Assembly: GCA_018806985.1 (NCBI GenBank)
Contig: JADANN010000398.1
Coordinates: 453,501 to 517,500 of the forward strand
Origin: Angiostrongylus vasorum
Lineage: Eukaryota; Nematoda; Chromadorea; Rhabditida; Metastrongylidae
Direction of reading: 5' to 3'
Length of the DNA: 64,000 nucleotides
Shown here one piece after another: positions 11,811 to 21,610 of this stretch. The translations under genes and the position numbers were made by a program. The stretch's first letter is position 1. Each line of letters begins with the position of its first letter. Under the pieces are notes generated by a model. It searched no databases. It was given only the letters and a program-made list of their open reading frames with translations, and was not told the origin of the DNA.

Positions 11811-12544
11811 AAGAAAAATGTTCTGAAACCGCCTATCATTTCAAGAGAGCACAAGCCGAAGAAGCGCTAGCTAAGGTGTGACTTAAACACTCTGCAAGTT
11901 ACCAGTTAGTTAAGAACTGCTTCACAGCTAGAAAGCTCAGCTTGTTTGACTAGCCGCTTGTTGTTGTTTCAGAAGGTGCTATGATACGTCGTCATTCCTT
12001 TTCATTTATGAAGATCGATAAAGTGGATGTTATCGAAAACTATGATGATATCAATGAACTGTTTCAGATTACGTGAATCTAACGAAGATAATGATTTAGG
12101 AGAACAAGAACAGATGCTGTACAAGAGGTGAGTCGTTTCTTCTTACTGGAGAATGGAAGAGAGCAGTAAATTCGGATTGCCGGTGAGACTGATATCGGGA
12201 CTGGGTTGGTTGGTTGGTTGATGTGGGGAGCCAAGTGTTTTGCTGTGCTGGCCTGACTATGTTTACCTGCATTCATTATTGAGTCGTCACGAAACTCAAC
12301 TAGCAATTTTCCCACTATAGCCATTACGTTGTGGTAATATTGGTCAAAGTGAACTTCAGATCTTTTCTTTCCCCATATTTACACACAAATATAGTTTCCT
12401 TCCTCAGATATCACTGTACTCGGTAGTGGGTAACCTCATCGTTTGTCTATTAGGTTACTAAACTTTCGGGACAAAAAAGGGACGAAGAAGAAACTGATTA
12501 CCTACCAAGTCACTACCGTTGAAGTACCCAACTTTCTAGCCTGA
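11811..12544 (+). CDS. hypothetical protein, three 3' exons
   Basis: Exons 11811-11877, 12068-12127 and 12454-12544 join in phase (2, 2, then a TGA stop). Borders are accag/gtgact, ctgtttcag/gtgagt and gtctattag. The product is helical and charged, for example YHFKRAQAEEALAK and SNEDNDLGEQEQMLYK, and ends in VEVPNFLA. The first donor (gtgact, 2 bases past a gtgtga alternative) is the weak point. A separate open plus-strand segment at 11974-12067 (RRHSFSFMKIDKVDV) overlaps the first intron in a conflicting frame. Not recognised. Confidence 0.45.
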
Positions 12545-12760
12545 AGGACTAGATGATACTAAATTTGATGAAATTTGAAAGGAAACAAGAACGAAAAAAT
12601 CTTTTACCATGCAATGAAGTGGTAAGCAGTGATGATCAATGTGATAGATTGCGATTATTTAAACGAAGAACGACCTACAAATCTTTCCACTAGTACTGAG
12701 GATTTATAAGGAGTGGTTTACGGCCTGGAATATATTCACTGGATATCAGCTTAGACACCT

Positions 12761-12777
12761 AACCCCAGAAGGGGTTC
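12761..12777. other. short perfect hairpin
   Basis: aaccccagaaggggtt forms a 6-bp stem with a 4-base loop. A 30-bp imperfect direct repeat (ggctagccatggctc units) follows at 12835-12880. Function unknown. Confidence 0.35.
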
Positions 12778-12872
12778 AGCATTTCCATTCAAAACCCTAG
12801 ACAAGAGTGAACCTATGCCACAGTCAGGCCAAGAGGGCTAGCCATGGCTCAGGCCAGGAGTGCTAGCTAGCC

Positions 12873-12968
12873 ATGGCTCTCTTTTCGCCAAAAAACAGAA
12901 AAAGAAAGGGATTATCAGAGAACCTTGATGTTTCTAATAAGCAGTCAAAATCCAACAGTGAGCTTTAG
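12873..12968 (+). CDS. candidate first exon or short ORF
   Basis: From ATG at 12873 a coding-like frame carries a basic SPKNRKRKG motif and runs to TAG at 12968. A good donor (gtgagc) at 12958 would end an exon after 28 codons. No following exon could be placed. Confidence 0.3.
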   Translation: MALFSPKNRKRKGLSENLDVSNKQSKSNSEL

Positions 12969-13092
12969 CGGGCGACATGTATGAACAGAGACGTTATTGA
13001 TGCCCGTTCGAATTGCTCTGTGATTAACGAGATTATTAGTAATAGCAGTCATAAAAGTTAATGTGAATAGTTACAGTAGGGGTGTTTCGACA

Positions 13093-13334
13093 CTATTCGG
13101 ACGATGGTTTAATGATGTTTAGTGACGATCGATTGTTGGCATGACGACATTCCACAGAGCGGCTTGTCGTGCTTTTATCTGCGATGATGTTGTGCTCCAC
13201 TGCCAAAATAGTGCTCTCTTCTTTAGTTGCTTCTTCCAGACTTTTGGTCTTGTCATTTCTGGATCCATGTTTTTTCCTCAGTTTTCGAGATTTTCCAATT
13301 AAGGACTTAATAATTGCATCAGTGGTTTTAAAGT
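13093..13334 (-). CDS. candidate terminal exon, Ser/Lys-rich protein
   Basis: Acceptor ttaactag is followed by a 2-base remainder, 79 codons and TAG. The peptide is Ser/Lys/Glu-rich with a basic stretch (SRKLRKKHGSRND), possibly nuclear. The same frame continues upstream in an S/T-rich stretch (ELSTSQTDSTSGHESRT) separated by one TAA. Either an intron lies nearby or the gene has acquired a stop. Confidence 0.4.
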
Positions 13335-13696
13335 CTAGTTAAGTTCGACTTTCATGTCCTGATGTCGAATCGGTTTGCGATGTTGATAGCTCTCGGCGAT
13401 TCGTCTGTTGTAAACGAATCCGAAGCCAGAAAAACGAACTGTTTCTTCCAGTCGACGGGGTTTTATTGCATCATGGTCCTAAAACAACGCTATTGATCTC
13501 TGGGGAAGCGAGCCGAAGATTCTTCATAGTGGTTCACAATTCTTCAGGATATTGATCCATGAATAACAAGTATTTTTAACTTTTCTATTTATACTTCATC
13601 CATAGTTGTTCTAAAAAGTCCACGGTTCCCACCACCAGTCACATCCCCTTATTTTCGTTTTTGTTATGTGGATGGGAAAAAAAATTGAAGCAGTAC

Positions 13697-13829
13697 GTTG
13701 ATGAAAAAAGCAAGCTTTCCGAGAGTTTTGCGTTGTGTCGGATAGTTGAAGGCCCTCGTTTTTCTTCTTTTTCCTCCTCTCCGGAGGATCCTTCATTATT
13801 TAGCTTTCCTTTTGATTTCCTGTGTCCCA
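13697..13829 (-). CDS. candidate exon, Lys/Glu-rich
   Basis: Acceptor aacaacag and donor gtactg flank 43 open codons with GHRKSKGKLNNEGSSGEEE. The composition resembles the exon at 13093-13334 and the strand is the same, but the splice phases do not match directly. Confidence 0.3.
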
Positions 13830-14109
13830 CTGTTGTTCTCTTATGGTGTCTCGTTTGTCTTTTTACGAGATTCCTTGTGCTTTTTGGTGAAGGAACGGCA
13901 TTAATGGTAACAACGGTAGTTTATACGTGACTTCAATCAATAATTTCCCACGACATAGTCATTTTCATTACGTCATTCAAGCTGCATATCTTTACATACT
14001 TTTACATATCGTCGTACATTTAGTACATTTTGTCTTACAAAGTATTTAATTACTATGCTTACTTTTTTATTTACTGCCTACCACAATTTTTAAAGGCATT
14101 ATGTGGAAC

Positions 14110-14290
14110 GCTAACAAAATGATGCTGAGATCTTTGCAGAGCTTTGGAACACAGGTGTCTCCGGTGGAGATCGAACACGCTATTACCCTCTACGGAGGCC
14201 AACGCGTCCACCACCACACCCTGCGGGTCCTTCGTTTCGCCTCTCTCTTAGCTAGTTTTCTATCTGACAGCGACATCATCAATTAGCTCA
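14110..14290 (-). mobile_element. SINE2 copy, left arm of inverted pair
   Basis: Minus-oriented copy, with its 3' end at about 14115 (aatgatgctgagatctttgc) and its tRNA-like head at 14160-14250. It faces the copy at 14325 head to head. Confidence 0.75.
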
Positions 14291-14324
14291 GCTTAACTGG
14301 GTTCAATGTCGGTTTGTGCCCCCT

Positions 14325-14517
14325 AAATTAGTTCCGCTAAAGGGTGATTACTGATGACATTTTTAGATAGAAAACTAGCTGCGAGAAAGACGAAACGAAG
14401 GACCTGCACGGTGTGATGGTGAACACGTTTGCCCTCGGAAAGGATAGTAACGGGTTCGATCTCCACCGCAGACACCTGCGGTCTGTCCTTTTGCAAGTAT
14501 CTCAGCATCATTGTGGT
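14325..14517 (+). mobile_element. SINE2 copy, right arm of inverted pair
   Basis: Plus-oriented copy, with head aaaactagctgcgagaaag, B-box gggttcgatctcc at about 14453, and 3' end caagtatctcagcatcattg. Confidence 0.8.
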
Positions 14518-15154
14518 TTTTAATTAATTGCTGTTTTTCGTATTTATGTCTGGTATTCCGTGATCTATCTCATTATTTTCACTAGTAGCTTTTAAGGAGG
14601 CTTTAAGGTAGACATTGTAAGACGTAAGGAATGGTTATTAATGCGAATACCATTAAGAGTAGTCCAAATTTAACGTGACCCATTCTTTTCAAACCACTAC
14701 CTTAACAGGTTAGTGCATAATAAGGAATGTCTATCCTGTGGGAATCCATAGCGTAAAAATTCGCCCGAACTTCGACAAAGTGATTTGGAAAGTAGACATA
14801 TTTGCTTATGTACGTATGACCCCATAACTGAAACTTGTTCTACTTCCACCATTCTCGTCGTCCAAATTGACCTAACTGTAACGATCGGAGTGCTGTGCAG
14901 CTAGAAGTTGTATTGACACAAGTTGTCACTTTTTTCATCTCATCAGTCTTCTCACGGTGCTGTCTTCTGCCTTCGATGGTGTTCCATTCGCCGTCCTTTT
15001 CATTGATAACTAGCATCTGGTGTTGCCTTCACTGCATTTGGTGCTGTTCCTTTGGTAATTTTCCATGAAGAAATGGTTTGCAGGTTTGTTTCAACTTCTT
15101 GTATTGGATAGTGTCCTAAACTTTCAGTATCTGCCCAGCTGACCCCTCTCATAA

Positions 15155-15331
15155 CCCCCCCCCCTCCTCCCTCCTCCTCCTCCCTCCTCCCTCCTCCTCC
15201 TCCTCCTCCTCCCTCTTCTTCTCCCTCTCCCTCTCCTCTCCCTCTCCTCTCCTCTCCTCTCCTCTCCTCTCCCTCTCCTCTCCCTCTCCTCTCCTCTCCT
15301 CTCCTCTTCTCTTCTCTTCTCTCTCTTCCCC
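15155..15331. repeat. CCT/CTCT polypyrimidine microsatellite
   Basis: About 175 bases of nearly uninterrupted C/T on the plus strand, made of (cct)n, then ctctccc and cttct units. It runs directly into a ccccag acceptor at 15331-15333, so it serves as an extended polypyrimidine tract. Confidence 0.95.
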
Positions 15332-15333
15332 AG

Positions 15334-15551
15334 AGTACGTTATGCGAAAGTGTAAACGATGCACTACAAGTTTCCTGTCATCATCATATGGTGACTGTAA
15401 GGTAGCAGTATATTTATTCGATTGTTATCTTTCTATTACACTCCAGTTTCCAAGTATAAAAGAAGTCCATATGAGTCTCACTACTGCTCATCAAGAACTG
15501 ATTTGTACCGTATTCACGGTTATCGTCTGTCATGTCGTACGAGCCAAATAA
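15334..15551 (+). CDS. hypothetical Cys-containing exon(s)
   Basis: Exon 15334-15401 (acceptor ttccccag, donor gtagca) encodes YVMRKCKRCTTSF, with a CxxC pair. Exon 15447-15551 (acceptor cactccag) follows in phase 0 and ends in TAA at 15551, or splices out at gttatc (15519) to the exon at 16045. The 45-base intron is itself open, so retention would not break the frame. No domain recognised. Confidence 0.4.
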
Positions 15552-15631
15552 ACAGAAGCAAGTGTGCGTCGTAAAGAGATGGCAATATGGGAGTGATGAA
15601 GGATTAGGATAGTTTTCGGATTTGATCATTC

Positions 15632-15871
15632 CCTAAGGGTTGCACGATGCATTTGATTTCATCAAGCACCGCTAGAGAGGGTTTAATGCATACTTGGTTT
15701 ATACATTGACTTGCAGTGGCCCTAACGATCTATCAGATCAGTGCTGCTGCCCCGCTAGACAAATCCGATAGCAGTTTGCCGACTTCGGCGGGATGGAAAG
15801 CTTGGTTGATATGGGACACGGGATCGAACCAACTACTACGTGTGTTTTTCAGAACACCTCTAAGCACTGGC
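15632..15871 (-). mobile_element. SINE1 copy
   Basis: Minus-oriented, diverged. Its core reads gacaaatccgatagcagtttg. Confidence 0.75.
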
Positions 15872-16044
15872 ACCATGGGTGTGAAGAAGAGAAGAAATTC
15901 CTATTTCCCATGACTTCATGTTTCTTCCTGCCTTGACATAGCTTCACAGACTCGATCATTATGTGGGTCGTAGGGGCAGTGAAATGACCGTGAACGCATC
16001 TCATCAGCTGGGCGTTAATTCCTGATGCTAATTGCTCCACGCAG

Positions 16045-16251
16045 GTTGATGAATGCGGATTGCCGACATATGTGGGTGGTGAAAACAATCTCGAACAGTG
16101 CTATACAGACCATCACATTTGTGGGGATACAGTCATTTCAAGAAAAAGTGCTGAAAAAAATCGGCAGCAGATTGGGTTTCGAGTGGCAACAGTCGACCAG
16201 GATATATATTTAGTCAGTAATGTTCAGACTTACTCCACGAGAATCTTTAAA
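16045..16251 (+). CDS. internal exon, unknown Cys-rich protein
   Basis: A 69-codon exon with phase 0 on both sides, acceptor ccacgcag and a consensus donor gtaagt. It encodes VDECGLPTYVGGENN and EQCYTDHHICGDTVIS, three spaced Cys, and ends TYSTRIFK. Strong splice borders and composition support a real exon. The function is unknown. Probably the same gene as 15334-15551. Confidence 0.55.
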
Positions 16252-16365
16252 GTAAGTGCTGAGTACATTGTTGAGGTGAAAACGAAGCGTTGTGCAAATA
16301 TGACTCGCGGTAGACGGTGAATATGTTTTTCATAATTTGTTCGATCCAGTTTTCTAGTTTATCAA

Positions 16366-16747
16366 GCCCTCCCGACGGTTTACCGCCTCTTAGTGGCTGG
16401 GAGGTGTTGCTGAGTTTCAGGCTGCGATATACAGAGGGTGGATTCATTCCCCCGTCAGTGTCTCCCAAGCTGAGAAGGAGTCCAGCGATTCCATTTGGAA
16501 GTTCAACTAGGAGTAAACCAATACCAGGATTCACGATCGTCATGGTATCCAACTACCCGCATGGTGGCAAATCTCCCTCTGATCCACAAGGCCGGCAACT
16601 GCTTGTGGTGGAGACGACTTGGGACAGACTTCGGTTAGGTTGACCGCGGGACTCCAGGGAACCACGGTAGCTAGACCAGGAAAACTCCGAAAAATGGAAA
16701 CTATGCCGGGGCCCGTACAACCAGTGAAGATGGGCCATCTATTCATT
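16366..16747 (+). mobile_element. family-3 retroposon copy
   Basis: Plus-oriented. The 5' end is ccctcccgacggtttaccgcc and the 3' end gatgggccatctattca. It is flanked by a short imperfect duplication (tttatcaag/tttatccaag). It sits in the intron before exon 16756. Confidence 0.8.
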
Positions 16748-16755
16748 TATCCAAG

Positions 16756-16952
16756 TTTATGAAGACACTGTGCGCATGGTGAAGCTGATCTGTCAGCAAA
16801 AAAGTTCACGCAACGAAGTTGTTATGACTGTCAACAGTCCCCCTGACGATACCTTATTTCGCTTTTTTTTGCGGACTGGACGACGCCTGATTTTCCGCTG
16901 TGGTCATTGTGATACATATGGAAGTCAGAGCGGCCATCCCGTTAGTTTCTAG
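16756..16952 (+). CDS. exon with CxxC motif, probable 3' part of gene
   Basis: After atccaag, 2 bases plus 64 codons run to TAG at 16950-16952. A gttagt donor at 16941 is a possible exit. It encodes RMVKLICQQKSSRNEV and RLIFRCGHCDTYG. The CGHC pair after aromatic/basic residues could bind zinc, but I cannot name the domain. The incoming phase does not match exon 16251 directly, so one exon or border is missing. Confidence 0.5.
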
Positions 16953-17143
16953 TCAGCTCCGCCCCCTTTTACTGTGATTTCGGCCCTATAAATCAGTTTT
17001 TTGTCCGTATTTTTCAAGGTGCTCCTGCGCTTGTCTTGTCCTGTACATTTTCCATGTTCTTCTTTGCGCTGTGCCATGTTTTTAGTGCATGTAGAACTCT
17101 TAGGTGAAGAAAGAACACTCGTCCACTACTGCTGTCAGCATTA

Positions 17144-17149
17144 AATAAA
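17144..17149 (+). promoter_or_regulatory. AATAAA polyadenylation signal
   Basis: ttaaataaaaagttg lies about 190 bases after the stop at 16952. It is the first canonical signal downstream of the plus-strand exons. Confidence 0.5.
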
Positions 17150-17270
17150 AAGTTGTATAAGTTGTATAAAGAGTGTTATGATGTTTACCTTTAAGTTTTG
17201 TTATCCTCTGATTCCAAGCAGTATTCAAAGTCATCGTAGCGATTAAAATTGTAAGGCAACGAATTTCTTG

Positions 17271-17660
17271 TCAAGAAGTGGTGTAGCACACTGCATGACT
17301 TTCCAGCTCTTCGAGGCGGAGGCGTTTTTGCGCCTCTTCACTAGGCAGACCATAAAAGTCACTCGTCGCAAGTGTTAAGGAGTATTGTATCATTACCAGT
17401 CTGAATAATTAGTTCCTTGGAGACTTCTTCTCGAACAATAAGTTAAGTTAAGTGCTTACTCACCAGTTTTTTTCGACTGAGAAGCTAGAATTGGTAGGGA
17501 ACTAGTTTTCCTATCGTAATTGGAACAAGTGTGGAGATCGTTCTCTGTACGTTTATAGGCTTTTGTGTGGGGAAATTAAACGCGTTTAAGGGTATGCTTT
17601 CCTCATTGTCTTACCCTGATGCAAAAATAGTGGCTGTTTTTTGAACGGCGGCTTTAAAAT
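17271..17660 (-). CDS. minus-strand coding track, ambiguous frame
   Basis: Good borders exist at 17615 (donor gtaaga), 17464 (donor gtgagt), 17501 or 17512 (acceptors) and 17361 (acceptor cgacgag). Two spliced readings both keep phase. One ends in GLPSEEAQKRLRLEELE and stops at 17271. The other ends WKVMQCATPLLDKKF and stops about 35 bases further on. I cannot decide between them from sequence. No family recognised. Confidence 0.35.
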
Positions 17661-17719
17661 TGTCATATCTCAGCGCAAACATAACTTTATTAATCAAAGT
17701 AGTAGTTGTTAGGACTTGC

Positions 17720-18113
17720 ATATTATTACGAACGTGCCAAAGGCTTGCTTTTTGTTAAAATGGAATTTGGAAGTTCTGGCAGCGATAATCTTTTTGAAAG
17801 CTCATTTGGCAGCGGTTTGCTTGTGGAGGCAGTATTTTTTTTTGCAGTTAGTGCTTGCTGAAATTCTTGGGAAATGCGATTATTCGTTAACCTGAGGTTC
17901 CTTTGAGTACGGTGGATGGAACAGGGGTTTCGTAGTTCAATTCATCCAGTTTTTATATCGAAGTTGTTGAGCGTGTAGTGAACAGTTGTCGGGCAAGAGG
18001 ATAGATATTCTCTAATGGCAATGTCTGGATACAACATACGTTGCAGTTTTTTGCACAATTTGAGCGATTTCGTGAGAGCTGCGATTAATTTGCCAGCACT
18101 GGCGAGCGTCTAC
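17720..18113 (-). pseudogene. coding-like tract with in-frame stop
   Basis: One minus-strand frame runs from 18113 to about 17720 with a single TGA near 17955. It encodes GKLIAALTKSLKLCKKLQR and YPDIAIREYLSS, then a Ser/Thr/Pro-rich part (NTASTSKPLPNELSKR). It lies directly downstream of the mariner relic in the same frame, after two TAG codons. It may be a decayed gene or an exon pair. Confidence 0.35.
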
Positions 18114-18134
18114 TAAATGAATTCATCTGCATAA

Positions 18135-18560
18135 CCGTTGTATGCAATTCGTCGGCTTTGGAGAGTGTTCATCTTATTCAAACCCTTCTGTTTGACGTTG
18201 TTTGTTATCTCGTGGAACTGTTTTTCTTCAAACCTCACAGTGCGATCAAAAAATAGTTTGTTTTTTGTTCCGTGAAGGAGGTGTAGATAGGCCTTAATAA
18301 CGGTCTTACTGCTATCCGATCAATTTATTTTAGTTTATGCTGCACCATTTTATCAGGGTTTTCCAACTTTCCACAGTATTGCAAATAATGGACGATTGTT
18401 GAGTTGCGAATGTTGACTTTTTTCCACAACCCTTGTTGCTGGAAGAGCTTCTGTTATCGCCATCACACGGTCGTCGTCAGTGGTGATGGGCGCACTTGAC
18501 CTTTTCCACCATGAGGACTCCTATCTGAAGCACCAAATCTTTCCGAAGCATATGCGTGCT
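18135..18560 (-). mobile_element. degenerate mariner-family transposase relic
   Basis: In shifted frames the minus strand resembles mariner transposase. It has an acidic segment after the first helix-turn-helix (ITTDDDRVMAITEALP), then STIVHYLQYCGKLENPDKM followed by VQHKLK (compare the usual STV..L...GKV.K...WVPHEL), then a C-terminal RRIAYNGYADEF ahead of two stops. The catalytic DD(34)D middle is missing. Inactive. Confidence 0.55.
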
Positions 18561-18984
18561 GGCCATTTAGGAGATTTGTTTGGCTTCTATTTTGATGACA
18601 TTTCGTGTTGTAATTGTTGTTTAAGTTTAAACTCAGCATTTGAACTCACCGCTGAGGAAAGCTTGATTTCAACCAGCCTAAAAAGCGCATCCGACAATTA
18701 TTTTTCTTCGCAAATTTCACAACGACAAAAACCGCTATTATTTGTGTATCCCTGATTCTTTTCTATACGTGACACGACAGCACACGAATCTAGGGCATCT
18801 TGTTTTCATCCTTTTTTTTTGTGTTTCCGTCATCACTGACAGTCTTAGGATGTTTGTGAGTGTGGATGCTAATTGTGGATCTTGTCTTCGTCATGAATGG
18901 CGTTGGATGCTGATCGAGCCGATACTCCGCACAATCCTGGGATAGCTCTGCTAAAGCGTTCCAGTTCTTCACCATAGCAGACGC

Positions 18985-19112
18985 AGGCTCAGAGTGAGCT
19001 TTTTCCCAGACAAGTTTGGTAGCAGTTTATCGACCACAAGCAGTTGGCAGGCTTAGTTGGTTCGGGGCGGAGTCGAACAACTGAGTATAGTGCGTGTAGT
19101 GCACGGCATCCC
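18985..19112 (-). mobile_element. SINE1 fragment
   Basis: It keeps the core (cccagacaagtttggtagca) and the tRNA-like region (gcggagtcgaacaactg), both reversed. Truncated at the tail side. Confidence 0.6.
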
Positions 19113-19244
19113 TAACTACTGCGATTATTGTGGTTGTAACGGAATGCTTGATCTATTTTTTTCAACTTTTCGTATTTTTGTGCATTTTTTTCCGGCTTAA
19201 AGTTCTTTTTGGTTCACTTCCACAACGACGACTTACGATTACTT

Positions 19245-19400
19245 GTACTTTCTTTATCTTTCTTTTCTTTTCTTTTTAGATCAACTAATCGAAAAAAGTC
19301 TTTAGTCGTGACGGCTTTTTTTCCTTTCTCTTTCCTTTCTTTTCCTTCCTTTCCTTTCCTTTCCAGCTTTCCTTCTTTTTTTTCCTTCCTTTTTTTCTTG
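19245..19400. repeat. T/C-rich low-complexity tract
   Basis: Plus-strand runs of tttcctttcctt units. No gene signal. Confidence 0.8.
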
Positions 19401-20267
19401 TTGTGAATTTATATGATTGTATATCATGTTCTGTGGACTACGAACATCTATCATGAACTATTCTGTGTTGATTTCAAACTGGTTATTTTGATCTGCTGTC
19501 AAATAGTGGTTGACCCTATATCTGTCACTACAAGATTCTTGGCGTGTGCACCTTATGGTGAAGGGTGCATGGAAGTGTGTCGAGTGATGAGTTATATATT
19601 GCGTGAGTCCTAGTGCCTTGTTCTTGAGCCAGATCTCAAGTTTGGGTAATTGAACCTATATGCAAACAATATTGATGCAGTAACAATGACATAACCAGAT
19701 CTATGTATACACAAAGTCTATAAGCCTTGATATTGTTTTTTGCGTCAAGGAATGTGTTTTGTGCTTTTTAATTTTTGAAAATTGGCTGTCATGGTTTTGT
19801 GCTCTGTTTTGTTAAGTTCCCATATTACAGCGCAATTTTTTTCTAACGGAATATCGATCGTAATTTAGTGATGTTTTCCGAACCACACAAGTCTATTTGC
19901 ATGTTAAGTAAACAGAGAAGTTAAACATGCTCAACTCTACTATAATTCCGATTGAATAACTAATAACGTACCGAGAACTTTAGCAGTGCAATGGTGAGTG
20001 GCTAAGTTCACTACTTCTGACAGCTTTGAACTGCCTTAAATCTCGAGTTTCGCAATCTTTTGAGAGCGCGTTGTGATTTGATTCTGCGACATGCATTTTC
20101 ATGTGTACGCCTTTCTCTCGGCGTAAATGAGTGGCCAGAACCCATCCAGACATGTTTAGGGAAGATTATGGCAGTCCCGTTTCATAAAACTACTCCTACT
20201 TTGATATTTTATATGTATTATTTACATAGAGAATGCAAATACAAATGAATTACGATTTGTTAGAAAA
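19401..20267. other. no supported gene
   Basis: AT-rich, with only short open frames. No repeat family recognised. Confidence 0.4.
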
Positions 20268-20510
20268 GGTAGAGCTTTCCTCGTTGATCAATCCATTAGG
20301 GATGAACTAAGCGTTCGATGGCCTCCGCAGTGACTTGCGGTGCCCTACCGATATGTCAGGTCAATCTAATTAGCCTTTCAGACAAGTCTGGTATCAATTT
20401 GCCGATCCTGGAAGGATAGAAAGCTTGTTGAGCCTAGGGTGCAGGGTCGAACTAGCGATCGATCTAGTTTGTATTCCAGGGCACCTCTAACCAACCATGC
20501 GCGCCCCTTA
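20268..20510 (-). mobile_element. SINE1 copy
   Basis: Minus-oriented diverged copy. The core is cagacaagtctggtatcaat and the head ends in accatgcgcgcccc. Confidence 0.8.
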
Positions 20511-21164
20511 TGGTGTGATTAGTTACATAAGCACGTATCAAACAAAATCGTATTAATTTGTTAAAGGTGGCTATACAGACTCAGTTCACCACATTTTTTT
20601 GAAAGTTTCAATATGTAGAATTCATAAAAATAAATCCTTGCTGCATGATTCAGATTTGTGGGATAAAATGATGTTTACACTTCCAAATGGTGCGGTTTTA
20701 TGTAGTGACATCAAAACATAGCTAGTAAAATGCCATTTGAAATAGTGAAACATCTGGGACACAATTTGGAATCGCAAGCAACTCGAAAGTGGTTCTCTGT
20801 GTACGCCATTTCTCCTCAAATAGCTTTACACTTGCTAACTCATCCCACATGTGCTTCTCCTATTTTCACTTTAGTGAATCACGTGTATTTCATCATGTGA
20901 CTTCGATCTCTCGTTCCCTAATAAGCGTTAGTTCTTTGAAATTGTGATGTCTTGCTTCGATCAGACATTAGATTTTGCAGTATTGTGAAATTTCAGGTGC
21001 TGTCCATCCCCTCTCCCAACTGATACTGTAGTCAAGAATTGCGAACATTCTTTAATATGCTTTAGCATCTATGTTTAACGGATATGTTTGTGTTGTGGAG
21101 AGTGGTATGATTTGTCGTAAAACCATTAAAACGCTTGTTCAGTTCTGCATTGCTATTGATGAAG

Positions 21165-21450
21165 ATGCATGTAGCACAATGGTTAGAGGTACCCTGCAAC
21201 ACACGCATGGTTGTTAGTTTCACCACGAGCCCCGACCTCAGCAACCCTTCAATCCCTCCTAAATCGCCTAATTGCTATCAGACTTGTCTGGGAGGTTAGC
21301 ATCACCGATTTGGTGCATGGGAAACCTCCTGTAAGTCATAGTATGGGTGATGCATTAAATCACCTGTAACGGTGCTTGTTGTAGTCGACCACATAGCGCA
21401 TTCCTCAGAGATCAGTCAGCACTGAAAGTTCTATCCTTTATTCTTCTTTG
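21165..21450 (+). mobile_element. SINE1 copy, diverged
   Basis: Plus-oriented. It has the head gcatgtagcacaatggttag, the core cagacttgtctgggagg, and a tail at ctatcctttattc. It lies about 150 bases upstream of the TPRKB first exon. Confidence 0.75.
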
Positions 21451-21590
21451 TTATCGTCGATATTGCAACACCTTTCGGATCAAGAATAAATATCGATGTT
21501 ATCGTACGATCTGTATGTTATCCTGTAAGATTAAGATCTTTGCATTGGAAACGTGAATCGCTGAGATGGTATTGTGCTACATTTGCATCC

Positions 21591-21597
21591 AATTTAG
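21591..21597 (+). promoter_or_regulatory. probable spliced-leader acceptor for TPRKB
   Basis: aatttag ends 13 bases before the TPRKB start codon and has no upstream coding exon. This is the layout of nematode trans-splicing. Confidence 0.5.
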
Positions 21598-21610
21598 GCG
21601 TTTGAAGCGA

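Noticed and set aside
15149..15364. Glu/Arg-rich minus-strand ORF
   Set aside because: Translation of the CCT/CTCT microsatellite.
16247..16746. Several 60-108 codon ORFs on both strands
   Set aside because: They fall within the family-3 retroposon and recur in its other copies (33889, 46683, 51643).
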